NCBI RefSeq assembly: GCF_900105145.1
Contig: NZ_LT629752.1
Coordinates: forward strand, 2,142,001-2,206,000
Length of the DNA stretch: 64,000 nt
Direction of reading: 5' to 3'
DNA from: Polaribacter sp. KT25b
GTDB lineage: Bacteria > Bacteroidota > Bacteroidia > Flavobacteriales > Flavobacteriaceae
The notes below the pieces were generated by a model that worked only from the letters and a program-made list of their open reading frames with translations, was not told the DNA's origin and did not search any database. Each line of letters starts with the position of its first letter. Within the stretch, counting starts at the first letter, position 1. Positions 9,213-18,943 of this stretch are shown here, one piece after another. The translations under genes and the position numbers were made by a program.

Positions 9213-11093
9213 TTAATTATTTTTTAACTTTAAAATAAAAGAATGCAATGGTTTTACATCTACTCTAACTGTAGCCTTATTATTTTTTACTTTTAAGGTT
9301 GATGTATATGTTTGATACAATTGATCTTCTAACTGATATTCACCCTCTTTTAAATTCCATTTTTCAATGATGTTTTGTGGTAAACCTAACTCAAATCCGT
9401 AGGTGTTTTCTGCATTAAAATTAGCAACGATAATCAATTTTTCACCACCTTTATAACGTACAAAAGAAACAACTTTATCATTGTACCACTCTGTGTTGTA
9501 TCTGTTATGATGATGAATATCTTCATACTCGCCCATTAAAGCATCACTCTGAATTGTAAAGTTTAATAAACGCTTGTAAAAATCTCTTAAAGCCAATTCT
9601 TCTTTGGTAGATTGGCCACCATCAAATTGCTTATTGTTTACCCATCTTTGCAAAGTTGGTACGCCAATATAATCAAAAATTGAAGTTCTTGAAGGCGTTC
9701 CAAACCCTGCATTTTCAGAACCATCTTCTCCAAATTCTTGTCCAAAATAAACCATTGTAGGTGCAGTAGAAATGGTTGTAGAAACTACCATTGCTGGTTT
9801 ACCTTTTAAAGCATTACCTGCAAATTCTGGACTTGCAATTCTTTGTTCATCGTGATTTTCTAAGAAATGCAACATATTGTGTTCAATATCTTTTAAATCA
9901 TCTTGAATTTTAGCAATATTATCTGTAGAACCACGACCTTGCATTATGTTTTTTATGGTATCATACAACTGAACTTTGTCGTATAAATAATCCATTTTTC
10001 CTTTTTTGATATAATCTCTGTACAAATGTGGTTGATAAACTTCTGCCAATAAAAACGCATCCGAATTTTTCATTTTGATGGAAGAATTCATAAAACTCCA
10101 AAACTCAACAGGCACCATTTCTGCCATATCAAAACGAAAACCATCTACTCCTTTATCTAACCAATACAATGCAATATCTCTAAATTTAATCCAAGAATCT
10201 GGTATTTTTTTATCTTGCCAAAATTCAAAATGTTTTTTGTAATCTTCATTTTCAAAACTTTGTGGTAACTCAGCAAAATCTTTTTTTCCTTCTGGTGAAA
10301 TTCCGTAATTTACTTTTACAGTTTCGTACCAATCGTAAAAATTTGGTTTAACTGAACGAGACCCATTTCCTGTCCATTTTGATGGGTTTTCATCAAACAT
10401 TCCATCAGACAAAGGATGATTCTCTCCACCCAAAGGTTTGTAATTATTTAAAAAATCTGGAACTTGAAATTCTTTATTCGGATTGTAATAAAAGTTATTA
10501 TCAACATCATAAACCACAGATGTATCATCGTCTGCACCAAAATCTACAACGCCTTCTGGATTAGAAACACTTTTATAATTTCTAGCAACGTGATTTGGTA
10601 CAATATCAATAATTACTTTCAATCCATTTTTATGAGAACGTGCTATTAAGGCCTCAAATTCTTCTAATCTGTTTTCTACATTTACAGCCAAATCCGGATT
10701 TACATTGTAATAATCTTTAACAGCATAAGGACTTCCTGCTCTACCTTTTACCACATCTGGATCATCATTAGAAATCCCAAATTCTGTATAATCACGAATT
10801 ACATCATGATGAGGAACACCTGTATACCAAATGTGTGTTACCCCTAAATCTTTAATTTCTGATAAGGCTTTGTCTGTAAAATCGTTAAACTTACCAACGC
10901 CATTTTCTTCAATAGTTCCCCAAGGTTTATTTGTGGTATTTGTATTCCCAAACAAACGCGTAAAAACCTGATAAACAACTGCTTTTTTCTTTACACTAGG
11001 ATTTTTCATTTTCTTTTCTGATACTTTTTCTGATGTACAACCAATTATGATTGATAAAATTACAGCTAACGAATAAGGGTGTATTTTCTTCAT
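9213..11093 (-). CDS. GH13 alpha-amylase-family lipoprotein
   Basis: A 626-residue GH13 enzyme with a lipoprotein signal (lipobox C19 in IIIGCTSEK). The barrel motifs are DIVPNHVA, the nucleophile D322 in DGFRFDMAEM, the acid/base E351 in AFLLAEVYQP and D415 in LENHDEQR. A long insertion at about residues 180-290 lies between the first and second catalytic motifs, giving a barrel larger than in the neighbouring 549-residue enzyme. It should act on maltodextrins outside the inner membrane; hydrolase or transglycosylase activity cannot be told apart by eye. Nine bases separate it from the GH31 gene upstream and 11 from the next GH13, consistent with one operon. Confidence 0.9.
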   Translation of the reverse strand: MKKIHPYSLAVILSIIIGCTSEKVSEKKMKNPSVKKKAVVYQVFTRLFGNTNTTNKPWGTIEENGVGKFNDFTDKALSEIKDLGVTHIWYTGVPHHDVIRDYTEFGISNDDPDVVKGRAGSPYAVKDYYNVNPDLAVNVENRLEEFEALIARSHKNGLKVIIDIVPNHVARNYKSVSNPEGVVDFGADDDTSVVYDVDNNFYYNPNKEFQVPDFLNNYKPLGGENHPLSDGMFDENPSKWTGNGSRSVKPNFYDWYETVKVNYGISPEGKKDFAELPQSFENEDYKKHFEFWQDKKIPDSWIKFRDIALYWLDKGVDGFRFDMAEMVPVEFWSFMNSSIKMKNSDAFLLAEVYQPHLYRDYIKKGKMDYLYDKVQLYDTIKNIMQGRGSTDNIAKIQDDLKDIEHNMLHFLENHDEQRIASPEFAGNALKGKPAMVVSTTISTAPTMVYFGQEFGEDGSENAGFGTPSRTSIFDYIGVPTLQRWVNNKQFDGGQSTKEELALRDFYKRLLNFTIQSDALMGEYEDIHHHNRYNTEWYNDKVVSFVRYKGGEKLIIVANFNAENTYGFELGLPQNIIEKWNLKEGEYQLEDQLYQTYTSTLKVKNNKATVRVDVKPLHSFILKLKNN

Positions 11094-11102
11094 AATTGAT
11101 AT

Positions 11103-13523
11103 TTATTTTAATGATATTTTAATTTTTAATTCTTTTTTGGGATTCCATTTTAACGGAATTGTAAGTGTATTTTCTTTAGATGAAATTCGAACTCTTTTAC
11201 CATCAACTTTTATCTTTTTAGGATTGTATTTAATGTTATGAATAATTAGTTTGATTTCTTTTTCTGAAACTTTCCAATTTTTACCAAATTCTGCTTCAAA
11301 ATCAATCTCTAAATATCTTTTTTCGAATTCTGCTTCAAATTCTAAAATTTCAAATTTATCTTTTTCAAAAGCATTTGCTGTTACCCCATCATCATTATAA
11401 TAAGTTCTTTCAGAATTTTCTTTTTTATCTAAATAATAATGTAATTCTAATTGATCTGCTTTATAATTATCTGTAGATTCTACTAACTCACTCATCAAAA
11501 TAAAAGAACCTCCTCTTACATAAGTTGGAATTGCTTTTTCTTTAACTTTAACCGTTTTTATCTGACCACCTTCAATTTTTTCTTCATTGTAATAAAAATT
11601 AAACCAATTTGCATTTTTTGGAAAGTAAATTTCTTTTGTTTTTACAGCTTCTTTTAAAATTGGTGTAATTAAAAAATCTTTTCCCCATAAATAAGTTGTT
11701 GAATTTGTCATCAAATTAGCATCATCTTCTTCAAAGAAAATAGGACGCATTAATGGCATTCCTTTTTGATTGTTTTCAAAAGCCAAATTGTAATTGTAAG
11801 GCAACATTTTATAACGCAACTCTATGGCTTTTTTTGCATATTTTTTAGCATAATCACTTCTAAAAACGGGTTCACTTGCCACATCTTCTTGTGCGTGAGG
11901 CCTAAAAATTGGTTGAAAAACACCATATTGCAACCAACGTACATATAAATTATCATCTAAATTTGCGCCTGCAAATCCGCCTAAATCTGAGTGCATATAT
12001 CCCAAACCTTGCATACCCATTTGTAAGGCAATTTCTGGTTGAGACTGCAAACCACCCCAAGTTCTGTTTACATCTCCAGACCAAGGAATCATTCCAAATC
12101 GTTGCGAACCAGCAGCTCCTGCACGCATTAAAATAAAAGGTCTTTCAGTTGGATATTCTTTTTGATAACCTTCAAAAATTAATCGTGCCCAATCATGACC
12201 ATACAAATTATGAATTTCATCTGCTTTTTTATCACTAAAATTCACCCAAGAAGGCAATACTTCTGGTTCTCCTAAATCTCCCCAAAGTCCTTTTGCACCA
12301 AAATTTAAAATTTCTTTATAAATGTTCCAAAACCAATTTTTACCTTCTTTTTTGTATATATTTACAATTCCAGTATTTCCAAAATAGAAATCGTATTTGG
12401 CAGGATTATTTACAGAATCTGTTGCTAAAACTTGCTTTTCTGCTGCTTCCTTCCATTTTTTAGAATTTGATAGAATAAATGGTTCTGTAATTAAAATGGT
12501 TTTAACTCCTTTGTCTTTTAATCTAGAAATCATCCCTTTCATATCTGGGAAAGAATCTTTGTCTACTTCTAAATTACCCATAGTTCCTTGTACTGTTTTT
12601 CCAAACCAATACAAGTCTAAGATAATCGCATCAACAGGTATATTTTCTTCTTGAAACTTATCAATGGTTGCTTCTGTTTCTTGTTGAGAATGATATCCAA
12701 ATCTACTTGAAAAATTACCTAAAGTCCATCTTGGAGGCAAAGGTTGTTTCCCTGTTAAATTGGTATAATTTTCAATTAAATCTTGCCAAGAATCACCAAC
12801 GATAACTTGATAGGTTTTACGTCCAGAAATCGTTTCGTAAGTTAACGAATTGTCTTTTTTACTGTCTAAATCTAAATATCCAATTGGAGCATTATCAAAA
12901 TGAATCATATATTTTTTTGATGAAATTACTAACGGAATTGTAAAATTCATCAACTCAGATTTCGTTTCATATCCATAATGTGCTCTATTGTACAAAGGCA
13001 ATCTGTAACCTCTTCTATTCATTCCTAAAGCTCTTGCTCCTGTTCCATATAAAACCTCATCATTGGTTAAATTGAATTCGATTTTTTCAGTTTTATCATA
13101 TTCAATATTTCCTTTTACCAAATCTAAAGGAATGTGTTTGGATTTGTAATACCCTTGTTTTTCTGATGTTACAATTTCCCCTTTAAATTGATACGTTATT
13201 TGAAAAGGTTTGTGAGTGATATGGACTGAAATTCCATTCGTAGAAAAAACACTTTCTTTTTTTGAAATAACAGAAATCATTTCAACTTTTTCAGCCTCTA
13301 AAACAACTGCGTGAGAACTATTTAAAAACTCTTCTCCTTTTGGAATAAATGAAGTTTCAACAATTTTATCAGAATAAAATTTTAAAAGGTATTTACCATC
13401 ATTTACATTAATTTCTAATCCGTTTTCGGTTTGCTTTACATCTTTAAAAATTCTATTTGAATTTTGAGCAAAAGAAATTTGTGTTATAAAAAGTAGGAAA
13501 AAAATTATTTTAAAATTCTTCAT
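11103..13523 (-). CDS. GH31 alpha-glucosidase, secreted
   Basis: An 806-residue GH31 enzyme with a Sec signal peptide (cut after about residue 19, ISFAQ). An N-terminal beta-sandwich leads to a TIM barrel with the nucleophile D416 in GLWGDLGEPE and the general acid D484 in PWSGDVNRTWGG. A C-terminal region with DUF5110-like beta sequence follows. Retaining GH31 alpha-glucosidases release glucose from the non-reducing end of maltose, isomaltose or branched dextrins, so this enzyme may handle the alpha-1,6 linkages that GH97 and GH13 leave. It is probably periplasmic. A 123-base gap with a REP-like element separates it from the esterase gene upstream, the largest gap in this operon. Confidence 0.92.
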   Translation of the reverse strand: MKNFKIIFFLLFITQISFAQNSNRIFKDVKQTENGLEINVNDGKYLLKFYSDKIVETSFIPKGEEFLNSSHAVVLEAEKVEMISVISKKESVFSTNGISVHITHKPFQITYQFKGEIVTSEKQGYYKSKHIPLDLVKGNIEYDKTEKIEFNLTNDEVLYGTGARALGMNRRGYRLPLYNRAHYGYETKSELMNFTIPLVISSKKYMIHFDNAPIGYLDLDSKKDNSLTYETISGRKTYQVIVGDSWQDLIENYTNLTGKQPLPPRWTLGNFSSRFGYHSQQETEATIDKFQEENIPVDAIILDLYWFGKTVQGTMGNLEVDKDSFPDMKGMISRLKDKGVKTILITEPFILSNSKKWKEAAEKQVLATDSVNNPAKYDFYFGNTGIVNIYKKEGKNWFWNIYKEILNFGAKGLWGDLGEPEVLPSWVNFSDKKADEIHNLYGHDWARLIFEGYQKEYPTERPFILMRAGAAGSQRFGMIPWSGDVNRTWGGLQSQPEIALQMGMQGLGYMHSDLGGFAGANLDDNLYVRWLQYGVFQPIFRPHAQEDVASEPVFRSDYAKKYAKKAIELRYKMLPYNYNLAFENNQKGMPLMRPIFFEEDDANLMTNSTTYLWGKDFLITPILKEAVKTKEIYFPKNANWFNFYYNEEKIEGGQIKTVKVKEKAIPTYVRGGSFILMSELVESTDNYKADQLELHYYLDKKENSERTYYNDDGVTANAFEKDKFEILEFEAEFEKRYLEIDFEAEFGKNWKVSEKEIKLIIHNIKYNPKKIKVDGKRVRISSKENTLTIPLKWNPKKELKIKISLK

Positions 13524-13540
13524 ATTTAGTTATTATATAA

Positions 13541-13587
13541 GTTTTAGATAAAATTCTGATGAAAAATCGGAATCATTCTAACTGACA
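13541..13587. repeat. REP-like 47-bp element, copy 1
   Basis: This 47-base stretch matches 14636-14682 at 38 of 47 positions without gaps. It folds into a short hairpin, ATTCTGAT (13553-13560) against ATCGGAAT (13566-13573), with one wobble pair. It fills the gap downstream of the esterase gene. The resemblance to interspersed palindromic repeats of other flavobacterial genomes is from memory. Confidence 0.55.
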
Positions 13588-13646
13588 AATTGTTATAGTT
13601 TATATCTTAAAGGTTTAAAAAACTTTTGAATGCTCGTTTTTCCTAA

Positions 13647-14615
13647 TTATTTTTTCAACAAAAAAGTTAACGGAATATCAATTCTATTTTGCCAAGAAAT
13701 TTCTGAATGATCTGTTCCTTCAAAAAATAAGTTTTTGAAATTTGCTTCAGAATAATCATTATTTAAGAAAATAGAATCCACTTTTGGTGCATATTCCGGA
13801 TAATATTGATCTAAAGTTTTGTTACCATAATCAAAATAGATTTTATGCGTTTTTGCATCAGGAACATTCTGTTCTAAATAGGTAAATATCGATTTTGGTA
13901 ATGGATTATTTTCTACTGGTTGCGCGCCAACCCAATGTGTAGAAATACAAGCAGCACCTTCAAAAACGTCTGGATATTGAGAAATGGCATACATAGACAT
14001 TAAACCGCCCATAGAAGATCCTGCCACAAACGTGTTTTCTTTATTGGTGTAAACTGAATAGGTTTTGTCTATGTATGGTTTTAAATCTTCGACTAAAAAT
14101 TTTAGATATTCGTCACCTGTTAAATCTTCTGAAGTTACATCATTATTCGAAAAACTTTTTACTCTTTCAACCTCTTCTTTAGTTAAAAAATTCATTGCTT
14201 TTTCGGGATATAAATCTAACCATCTAATTGCAGGAATATTATGAATACCAACTACAATAAAATCTTTGGTTACTCCGTCTTTCATTAATTTTGAAGCCAC
14301 CTCATCAATTTTCCATTCTTGTTTGTTCCAAGTGGTAGTTTCATCAAACAACATTTGACCATCGTGCATATATAAAACAGCATATTTTTTTTCTGATGAA
14401 TAGCCTTCTGGCAACCAAACATCTACTGGTCTTGGAGTTATGTATTTAGTTGGAAAAGAATCTATTCTAATTAATTTTCCAGCAAATAAATTGACCGAAT
14501 CTAAAACTACAGCAGTAATTTTTGGTTTTTGAATTTCTTCTTTTACCTTTTCTTGCTTAGCTTGTTTGCAAGAAAATAACAACACAATTGAAAATAATAT
14601 TGATAGATATTTCAT
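13647..14615 (-). CDS. Esterase-like alpha/beta-hydrolase lipoprotein (PF00756 type)
   Basis: A 322-residue lipoprotein (lipobox C16 in LLFSCKQ) of the putative esterase family that includes esterase D and CE1 enzymes. The nucleophile elbow is GSSMGG with S201, the likely catalytic His is H303 in GTDHSEISW, and the acid is probably D262 or D269. The YAVLYMHDGQMLFD stretch is typical of the family. Its role in an alpha-glucan locus is unclear: it could remove acyl groups from modified glucans or oligosaccharides, or act on something else. Unlike its operon neighbours it sits between two relatively long gaps (82 and 123 bases), each holding a copy of the same 47-bp element, which suggests later insertion or rearrangement. 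Confidence 0.8.
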   Translation of the reverse strand: MKYLSILFSIVLLFSCKQAKQEKVKEEIQKPKITAVVLDSVNLFAGKLIRIDSFPTKYITPRPVDVWLPEGYSSEKKYAVLYMHDGQMLFDETTTWNKQEWKIDEVASKLMKDGVTKDFIVVGIHNIPAIRWLDLYPEKAMNFLTKEEVERVKSFSNNDVTSEDLTGDEYLKFLVEDLKPYIDKTYSVYTNKENTFVAGSSMGGLMSMYAISQYPDVFEGAACISTHWVGAQPVENNPLPKSIFTYLEQNVPDAKTHKIYFDYGNKTLDQYYPEYAPKVDSIFLNNDYSEANFKNLFFEGTDHSEISWQNRIDIPLTFLLKK

Positions 14616-14635
14616 AATTATTAATTTTTAAAACT

Positions 14636-14682
14636 GTTCTCGATACAATTTCGAAGAAAAATCGAAATCACTCGAACTGACA
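14636..14682. repeat. REP-like 47-bp element, copy 2
   Basis: Same orientation as the copy at 13541-13587. The inner hairpin is ATTTCGA (14648-14654) against TCGAAAT (14662-14668) around an A-rich loop, and the ends GTTCTCGA and CTCGAAC are partly complementary, giving a longer imperfect palindrome. Compared with copy 1, one stem pair has changed on both sides (C-G against T-A). Confidence 0.6.
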
Positions 14683-14697
14683 ATACTGAAAATTTAA

Positions 14698-16632
14698 TTA
14701 AAATTTTGTCGTTAAAATTACGCTTCCTTTTTCTGATAGTTGAATAGCATCTTTCCATAAAAACGCTTCACCTGTAATTATATTTTTTAAAGTTTTACCT
14801 TCTAAACCAACTTCTTTATAACGTTTTAAATCAATAGTAATTGGTTTTTCATTTTTGTTGATGATATGCACTACAGTTTCATCATTTTTAGTTCTGAATA
14901 AGAAATATGTATTCATAAATGGTGCAAAATGAATTGTTTTTCCTTCTTGAATTGCCTTACTATTTTTACGATAATTTAAAACTTTACTTACAAAATTTTG
15001 CATCGATTTTTGATCATCAGTTAAACCTAAACCCGTAAAAGCATTTATTTTATCGCCTTTAAATCCACCAGGAAAATCTGTTCTAATCAATCCATGGTCT
15101 CCAGGATTTGCAGTATCATTCATTAAAATTTCTGTTCCGTAATAAATTTGCGGAATTCTAGGTAACATTAACATATAACCCAACGCCATTTTTGCTTTAA
15201 CAACATCTTCTTCTAAAGCTGTAAACATTCTATTTTCATCATGATTATCAAGGAAAATCATAATATCTTCTGGAGTAGCATAATGGAAATCATTTGCTAA
15301 ACCTTCGTATAACTTTACCAAACCTTTATCCCAAGATTCTTCTTCGTTAATTCCCTCAATAATTGCTTTTTGCATTGGGAAATCCATTGTAGATTTTAAA
15401 TTAGATTGATATCCATCTTTGTTTTTAGCACCTTTTTGCCAGTAACCTACTAATAAAGGATTGTAACTCCATTCTTCACCAACAATTGAAAAATTTGGAT
15501 ATTCTTCCATAATAGCACCTGCCCAATTTGCCATAAAATCTTTGTCTGGATAAGGATAAGTGTCTTGTCTAATTCCGCCTAAACCTAAAGTTTCTATCCA
15601 CCAAATTGAATTCTGAATTATGTAATTCGCCATAAAGGGATTTCTTTGATTTAAATCTGGCATTGTAGATACAAACCAACCTTCATTATTTCCTTTTCTA
15701 TCGCTTTCTGACGCGTATAAATCTTGATTTGTTGTTCTTCTATGATTTGAATTGATATTGGTTTCGTTGTTCCAATTTTTAATATTCTCTTCGTAATTTT
15801 TTTGATGATTTACCCAATCTTCAAAAGGTAAATCCTTCATCCACCAGTGTTCTAAACCACAATGATTTGCAACCTGATCCATAATTAATTTCATTCCTTT
15901 TTCTCTTAATTTATCAGCTAAATTTTTATAGTCAGATAAATTTCCAAAACGAGGATCTACTTTATAATAATCTGTAATTGCATAACCATGATACGAACCC
16001 TGGTACATATTATTTTCTAAAACAGGAGTTGGCCAAACTGTTGTAAAACCTAAATCTGAAATGTAATCTATTCCTTTGATAATTCCTTGTAAATCGCCTC
16101 CATGACGTTTGTACCCATTAGTTCTATCAATAGTAGTTTCGTTTAAGTTTTGGTTGATGTCATTGCTATCATCAGCATTTGTAAAACGATCTGGAGTAAT
16201 TAAATAAATAGCATCTGTACTGTTAAAACCTTCATATTCATCTGCAGTTTTTTGTCTTTGTTTTAACTCGTAAGTGTGTTTTTTTGTGGTTTGATCATCA
16301 AAAGTAAAAGTGATGTCAAATTTTCCTGATTTTGTAGTTGCATCAATATCTAAATCAAGAAATAAATAATTATTGCTTTTTGCTTGGTTTACTTTTTTAA
16401 TAGTAACTCCTGGGTAAGAAATTGATGGTTTAGATTGCCCAATATTTTCTTCTTTTACTAATAACTGGAGTGAAGTATTTTTCATATTTACCCACCAGTG
16501 AAGAGGTTCTACTCTTTCTAAAAAAGTGTTAGAAACTGAAACTTCAGAAACATCTTTTTTGGTTTCTGTATTGTTACAGGAAATAAAAATGATTACTGAT
16601 AAGACTAAAAAAATGTTTCTGAAATGTTTCAT
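14698..16632 (-). CDS. GH13 neopullulanase/cyclomaltodextrinase-type lipoprotein (SusA-like)
   Basis: A 644-residue GH13 with a lipoprotein signal (IIFISC, C19). An N-terminal beta-domain (about residues 30-130) of the cyclomaltodextrinase type precedes the barrel. Catalytic residues are D357 in GGIRQDTYPYP, E386 in IVGEEWSYNP and D465 in LDNHDENR, and a C-terminal beta-domain ends the protein. This layout is that of SusA-like neopullulanases and cyclomaltodextrinases, which break imported malto-oligosaccharides and cyclodextrins into maltose or panose in the periplasm. It lies 18 bases after the GH65 phosphorylase gene, so its maltose product would feed the transporter and phosphorylase encoded just upstream in the operon. 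Confidence 0.9.
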   Translation of the reverse strand: MKHFRNIFLVLSVIIFISCNNTETKKDVSEVSVSNTFLERVEPLHWWVNMKNTSLQLLVKEENIGQSKPSISYPGVTIKKVNQAKSNNYLFLDLDIDATTKSGKFDITFTFDDQTTKKHTYELKQRQKTADEYEGFNSTDAIYLITPDRFTNADDSNDINQNLNETTIDRTNGYKRHGGDLQGIIKGIDYISDLGFTTVWPTPVLENNMYQGSYHGYAITDYYKVDPRFGNLSDYKNLADKLREKGMKLIMDQVANHCGLEHWWMKDLPFEDWVNHQKNYEENIKNWNNETNINSNHRRTTNQDLYASESDRKGNNEGWFVSTMPDLNQRNPFMANYIIQNSIWWIETLGLGGIRQDTYPYPDKDFMANWAGAIMEEYPNFSIVGEEWSYNPLLVGYWQKGAKNKDGYQSNLKSTMDFPMQKAIIEGINEEESWDKGLVKLYEGLANDFHYATPEDIMIFLDNHDENRMFTALEEDVVKAKMALGYMLMLPRIPQIYYGTEILMNDTANPGDHGLIRTDFPGGFKGDKINAFTGLGLTDDQKSMQNFVSKVLNYRKNSKAIQEGKTIHFAPFMNTYFLFRTKNDETVVHIINKNEKPITIDLKRYKEVGLEGKTLKNIITGEAFLWKDAIQLSEKGSVILTTKF

Positions 16633-16650
16633 AATTTCTTTTAAATATAT

Positions 16651-18942
16651 TTATTTAGGAGATACTGTTACTTGTTCTCCGTTTACTAAAATGTTAATTT
16701 CTTTGGTTCCTTCTAATTCAAATTGAGTTCCATTTTGGCTAACATTAACCGTAATTACTTGTTGTCTAAAGTTTACTTTAAACGAGTAAGAATCCCATCC
16801 TTTAGGAATTTTTGGCGAAAAAGAAAGTGAATTATCTACAACTCTCATTCCTCCAAAACCTTCTACAATACTCATCCAAGTACCAGCCATAGATGTAATA
16901 TGTAAACCTTCTTCTACTTCGTGATTGTAATCATCTAAATCTAAACGAGACGTTCTTAAATAGAAAGTATACGCTTGCTCCATTCTATCTAATTTTGCTG
17001 CCTGAATACTGTGTACACAAGGCGAAAGTGAACTTTCGTGCACTGTAAATGGCTCGTAAAAATCGAAATGACGCTCTAATTCTTCTGTAGAAAAATGATC
17101 TTCGAACATATAAAAACCTTGCAAAGTATCTGCTTGCTTTATGTAAGGAGAACGTAAAATTCTATCCCAACTCCATTTCTGGTTAATTGGTCTTTGGCTC
17201 TGATCTAAATCTGCAACAGTAATTAATTCTTTGTCTAAGAAACCATCTTGTTGTAAGTATACATTGTGTTTTTCAGAAAAAGGGAAATACATATTATCAG
17301 CAACATTTTTCCAAGAAGCCAATTCTTCATCAGTAATATTTACTTTTTCTTTAATTCTGATAAAATCAGAAATATGATCGTTTTTAACAATATCAATATT
17401 CTCTAAGGCATATTCTATACACCATTTTGCAATGTAATTTGTGTAGAAATTATTGTTGATGTTATTCTCATATTCATTTGGCCCTGTTACACCTAACATT
17501 ACAAACTTATCTTTATCTGTAGAAAAGTTGACTCTTTGATGCCAAAAACGTGCAATACCAATTAAAACTTCTAAACCTTTTTCTGGAATGTAAGAATAAT
17601 CTTCTGTAAAACGATGGTAATTATAAATTGCAAAAGCAATAGCACCATTTCTATGGATTTCTTCGAAAGTGATTTCCCATTCGTTATGGCATTCTTCACC
17701 ATTCATAGTAACCATTGGATACAATGCAGCTCCGTTTTTAAAACCAAGTTTTTCTGCATTTTCGATCGCTTTTTCTAAATGATTATATCTGTACTCTAAC
17801 AAAGTTCTTGCTACAGATTGATCTTTGGTTGCCATATAAAAAGGAATACAATATGCTTCTGTATCCCAGTAGGTGCTTCCTCCGTATTTTTCTCCAGTAA
17901 ATCCTTTGGGACCGATGTTTAAAGAAGCATCTGTACCTAAATAGGTTTGATTTAATTGAAAAATATTAAAACGGATACCTTGTTGTGCTTCTACATCTCC
18001 TTCTATGGTGATGTCTGACATGCTCCATATTTTAGCCCAAGCTTCTTTTTGAATTACTAACAAAGCATCAAAACCTAAACCTACAGCTTTATCTAAAGCC
18101 GTTTTTGCTGCAGCAACTAATTCGTCTTTATCGTGATTTCGATCTACAACATAACCACCAAATTTATGGATAGTATATGTTTGATCTTTCTTAATTTCTT
18201 GTTGATATTTATTAGCCGTAAAATTGCTTGATTGCTCATTAACACAATTTGTAGTTACCTCATTATTATCAATAAATAATTTAGATTCCATAAAAGTACA
18301 TGTATAAAAATGTGTCTTCATGGTTCTCGCCTCTATAAAAGACTGATGATTGTCTTGAGAAACTCCTAAAACATCCCAAAATTGATCATCCCAATTGGTA
18401 TCTTCATTGGTAATACCAGCATCTAAGTAAGGAATATAGGTTATACTAACATCGTTACTTAAAGGCGTAATACTGTAATTAATTGCGCCTATTTCATCGA
18501 ATTCTAAACTTAAAAAACGTTTGGTATCTACTTTAATTTTGATGTCGTTTTGTAAAACGGCCTCAAAACTTCTAGACAACCAACCTTCTTGCATGTTTAG
18601 TTCTCTTTTAAAATTTAAAACTTCTTTACACGTATGTAAATCTAGTTTCTCATCGTTTACTAAAACGTTAATTCCTATCCAATTTGGAGCATTTAAAACT
18701 TTTGCAAAATACTCTGGATAACCGTTTTTCCACCATCCAACACGTGTTTTATCAGGATAATAAACACCATCAATGTAACTTCCTTGAAAGGTTGGACCTG
18801 TATATTCTTCTTCAAAATTTGCTCTTTGTCCCATAGCACCATTACCAATGCTAAATAAACTTTCTGAAGATTTTACCATTTCTGCATCGAATCCTTCTTC
18901 AAGAATCGACCACTCATTTGGTTGTATATAAACTTGATTCAT
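16651..18942 (-). CDS. GH65 family glycosyl hydrolase, probable maltose phosphorylase
   Basis: A 763-residue GH65 protein without a signal peptide, so cytoplasmic. The family motifs are FSIGNGAMGQRA near the N-terminus, the general acid E490 in GVTGPNEYENN, and a C-terminal GTWMSIVEGFGGMRV segment near the phosphate site. GH65 phosphorylases split maltose, trehalose or kojibiose with phosphate to give glucose and beta-glucose-1-phosphate. Maltose is the likely substrate here because the gene lies in an alpha-glucan operon directly beside a beta-phosphoglucomutase gene (one base apart), which uses exactly this product. Trehalose or kojibiose cannot be excluded from sequence alone. Confidence 0.88.
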   Translation of the reverse strand: MNQVYIQPNEWSILEEGFDAEMVKSSESLFSIGNGAMGQRANFEEEYTGPTFQGSYIDGVYYPDKTRVGWWKNGYPEYFAKVLNAPNWIGINVLVNDEKLDLHTCKEVLNFKRELNMQEGWLSRSFEAVLQNDIKIKVDTKRFLSLEFDEIGAINYSITPLSNDVSITYIPYLDAGITNEDTNWDDQFWDVLGVSQDNHQSFIEARTMKTHFYTCTFMESKLFIDNNEVTTNCVNEQSSNFTANKYQQEIKKDQTYTIHKFGGYVVDRNHDKDELVAAAKTALDKAVGLGFDALLVIQKEAWAKIWSMSDITIEGDVEAQQGIRFNIFQLNQTYLGTDASLNIGPKGFTGEKYGGSTYWDTEAYCIPFYMATKDQSVARTLLEYRYNHLEKAIENAEKLGFKNGAALYPMVTMNGEECHNEWEITFEEIHRNGAIAFAIYNYHRFTEDYSYIPEKGLEVLIGIARFWHQRVNFSTDKDKFVMLGVTGPNEYENNINNNFYTNYIAKWCIEYALENIDIVKNDHISDFIRIKEKVNITDEELASWKNVADNMYFPFSEKHNVYLQQDGFLDKELITVADLDQSQRPINQKWSWDRILRSPYIKQADTLQGFYMFEDHFSTEELERHFDFYEPFTVHESSLSPCVHSIQAAKLDRMEQAYTFYLRTSRLDLDDYNHEVEEGLHITSMAGTWMSIVEGFGGMRVVDNSLSFSPKIPKGWDSYSFKVNFRQQVITVNVSQNGTQFELEGTKEINILVNGEQVTVSPK

Positions 18943-18943
18943 T

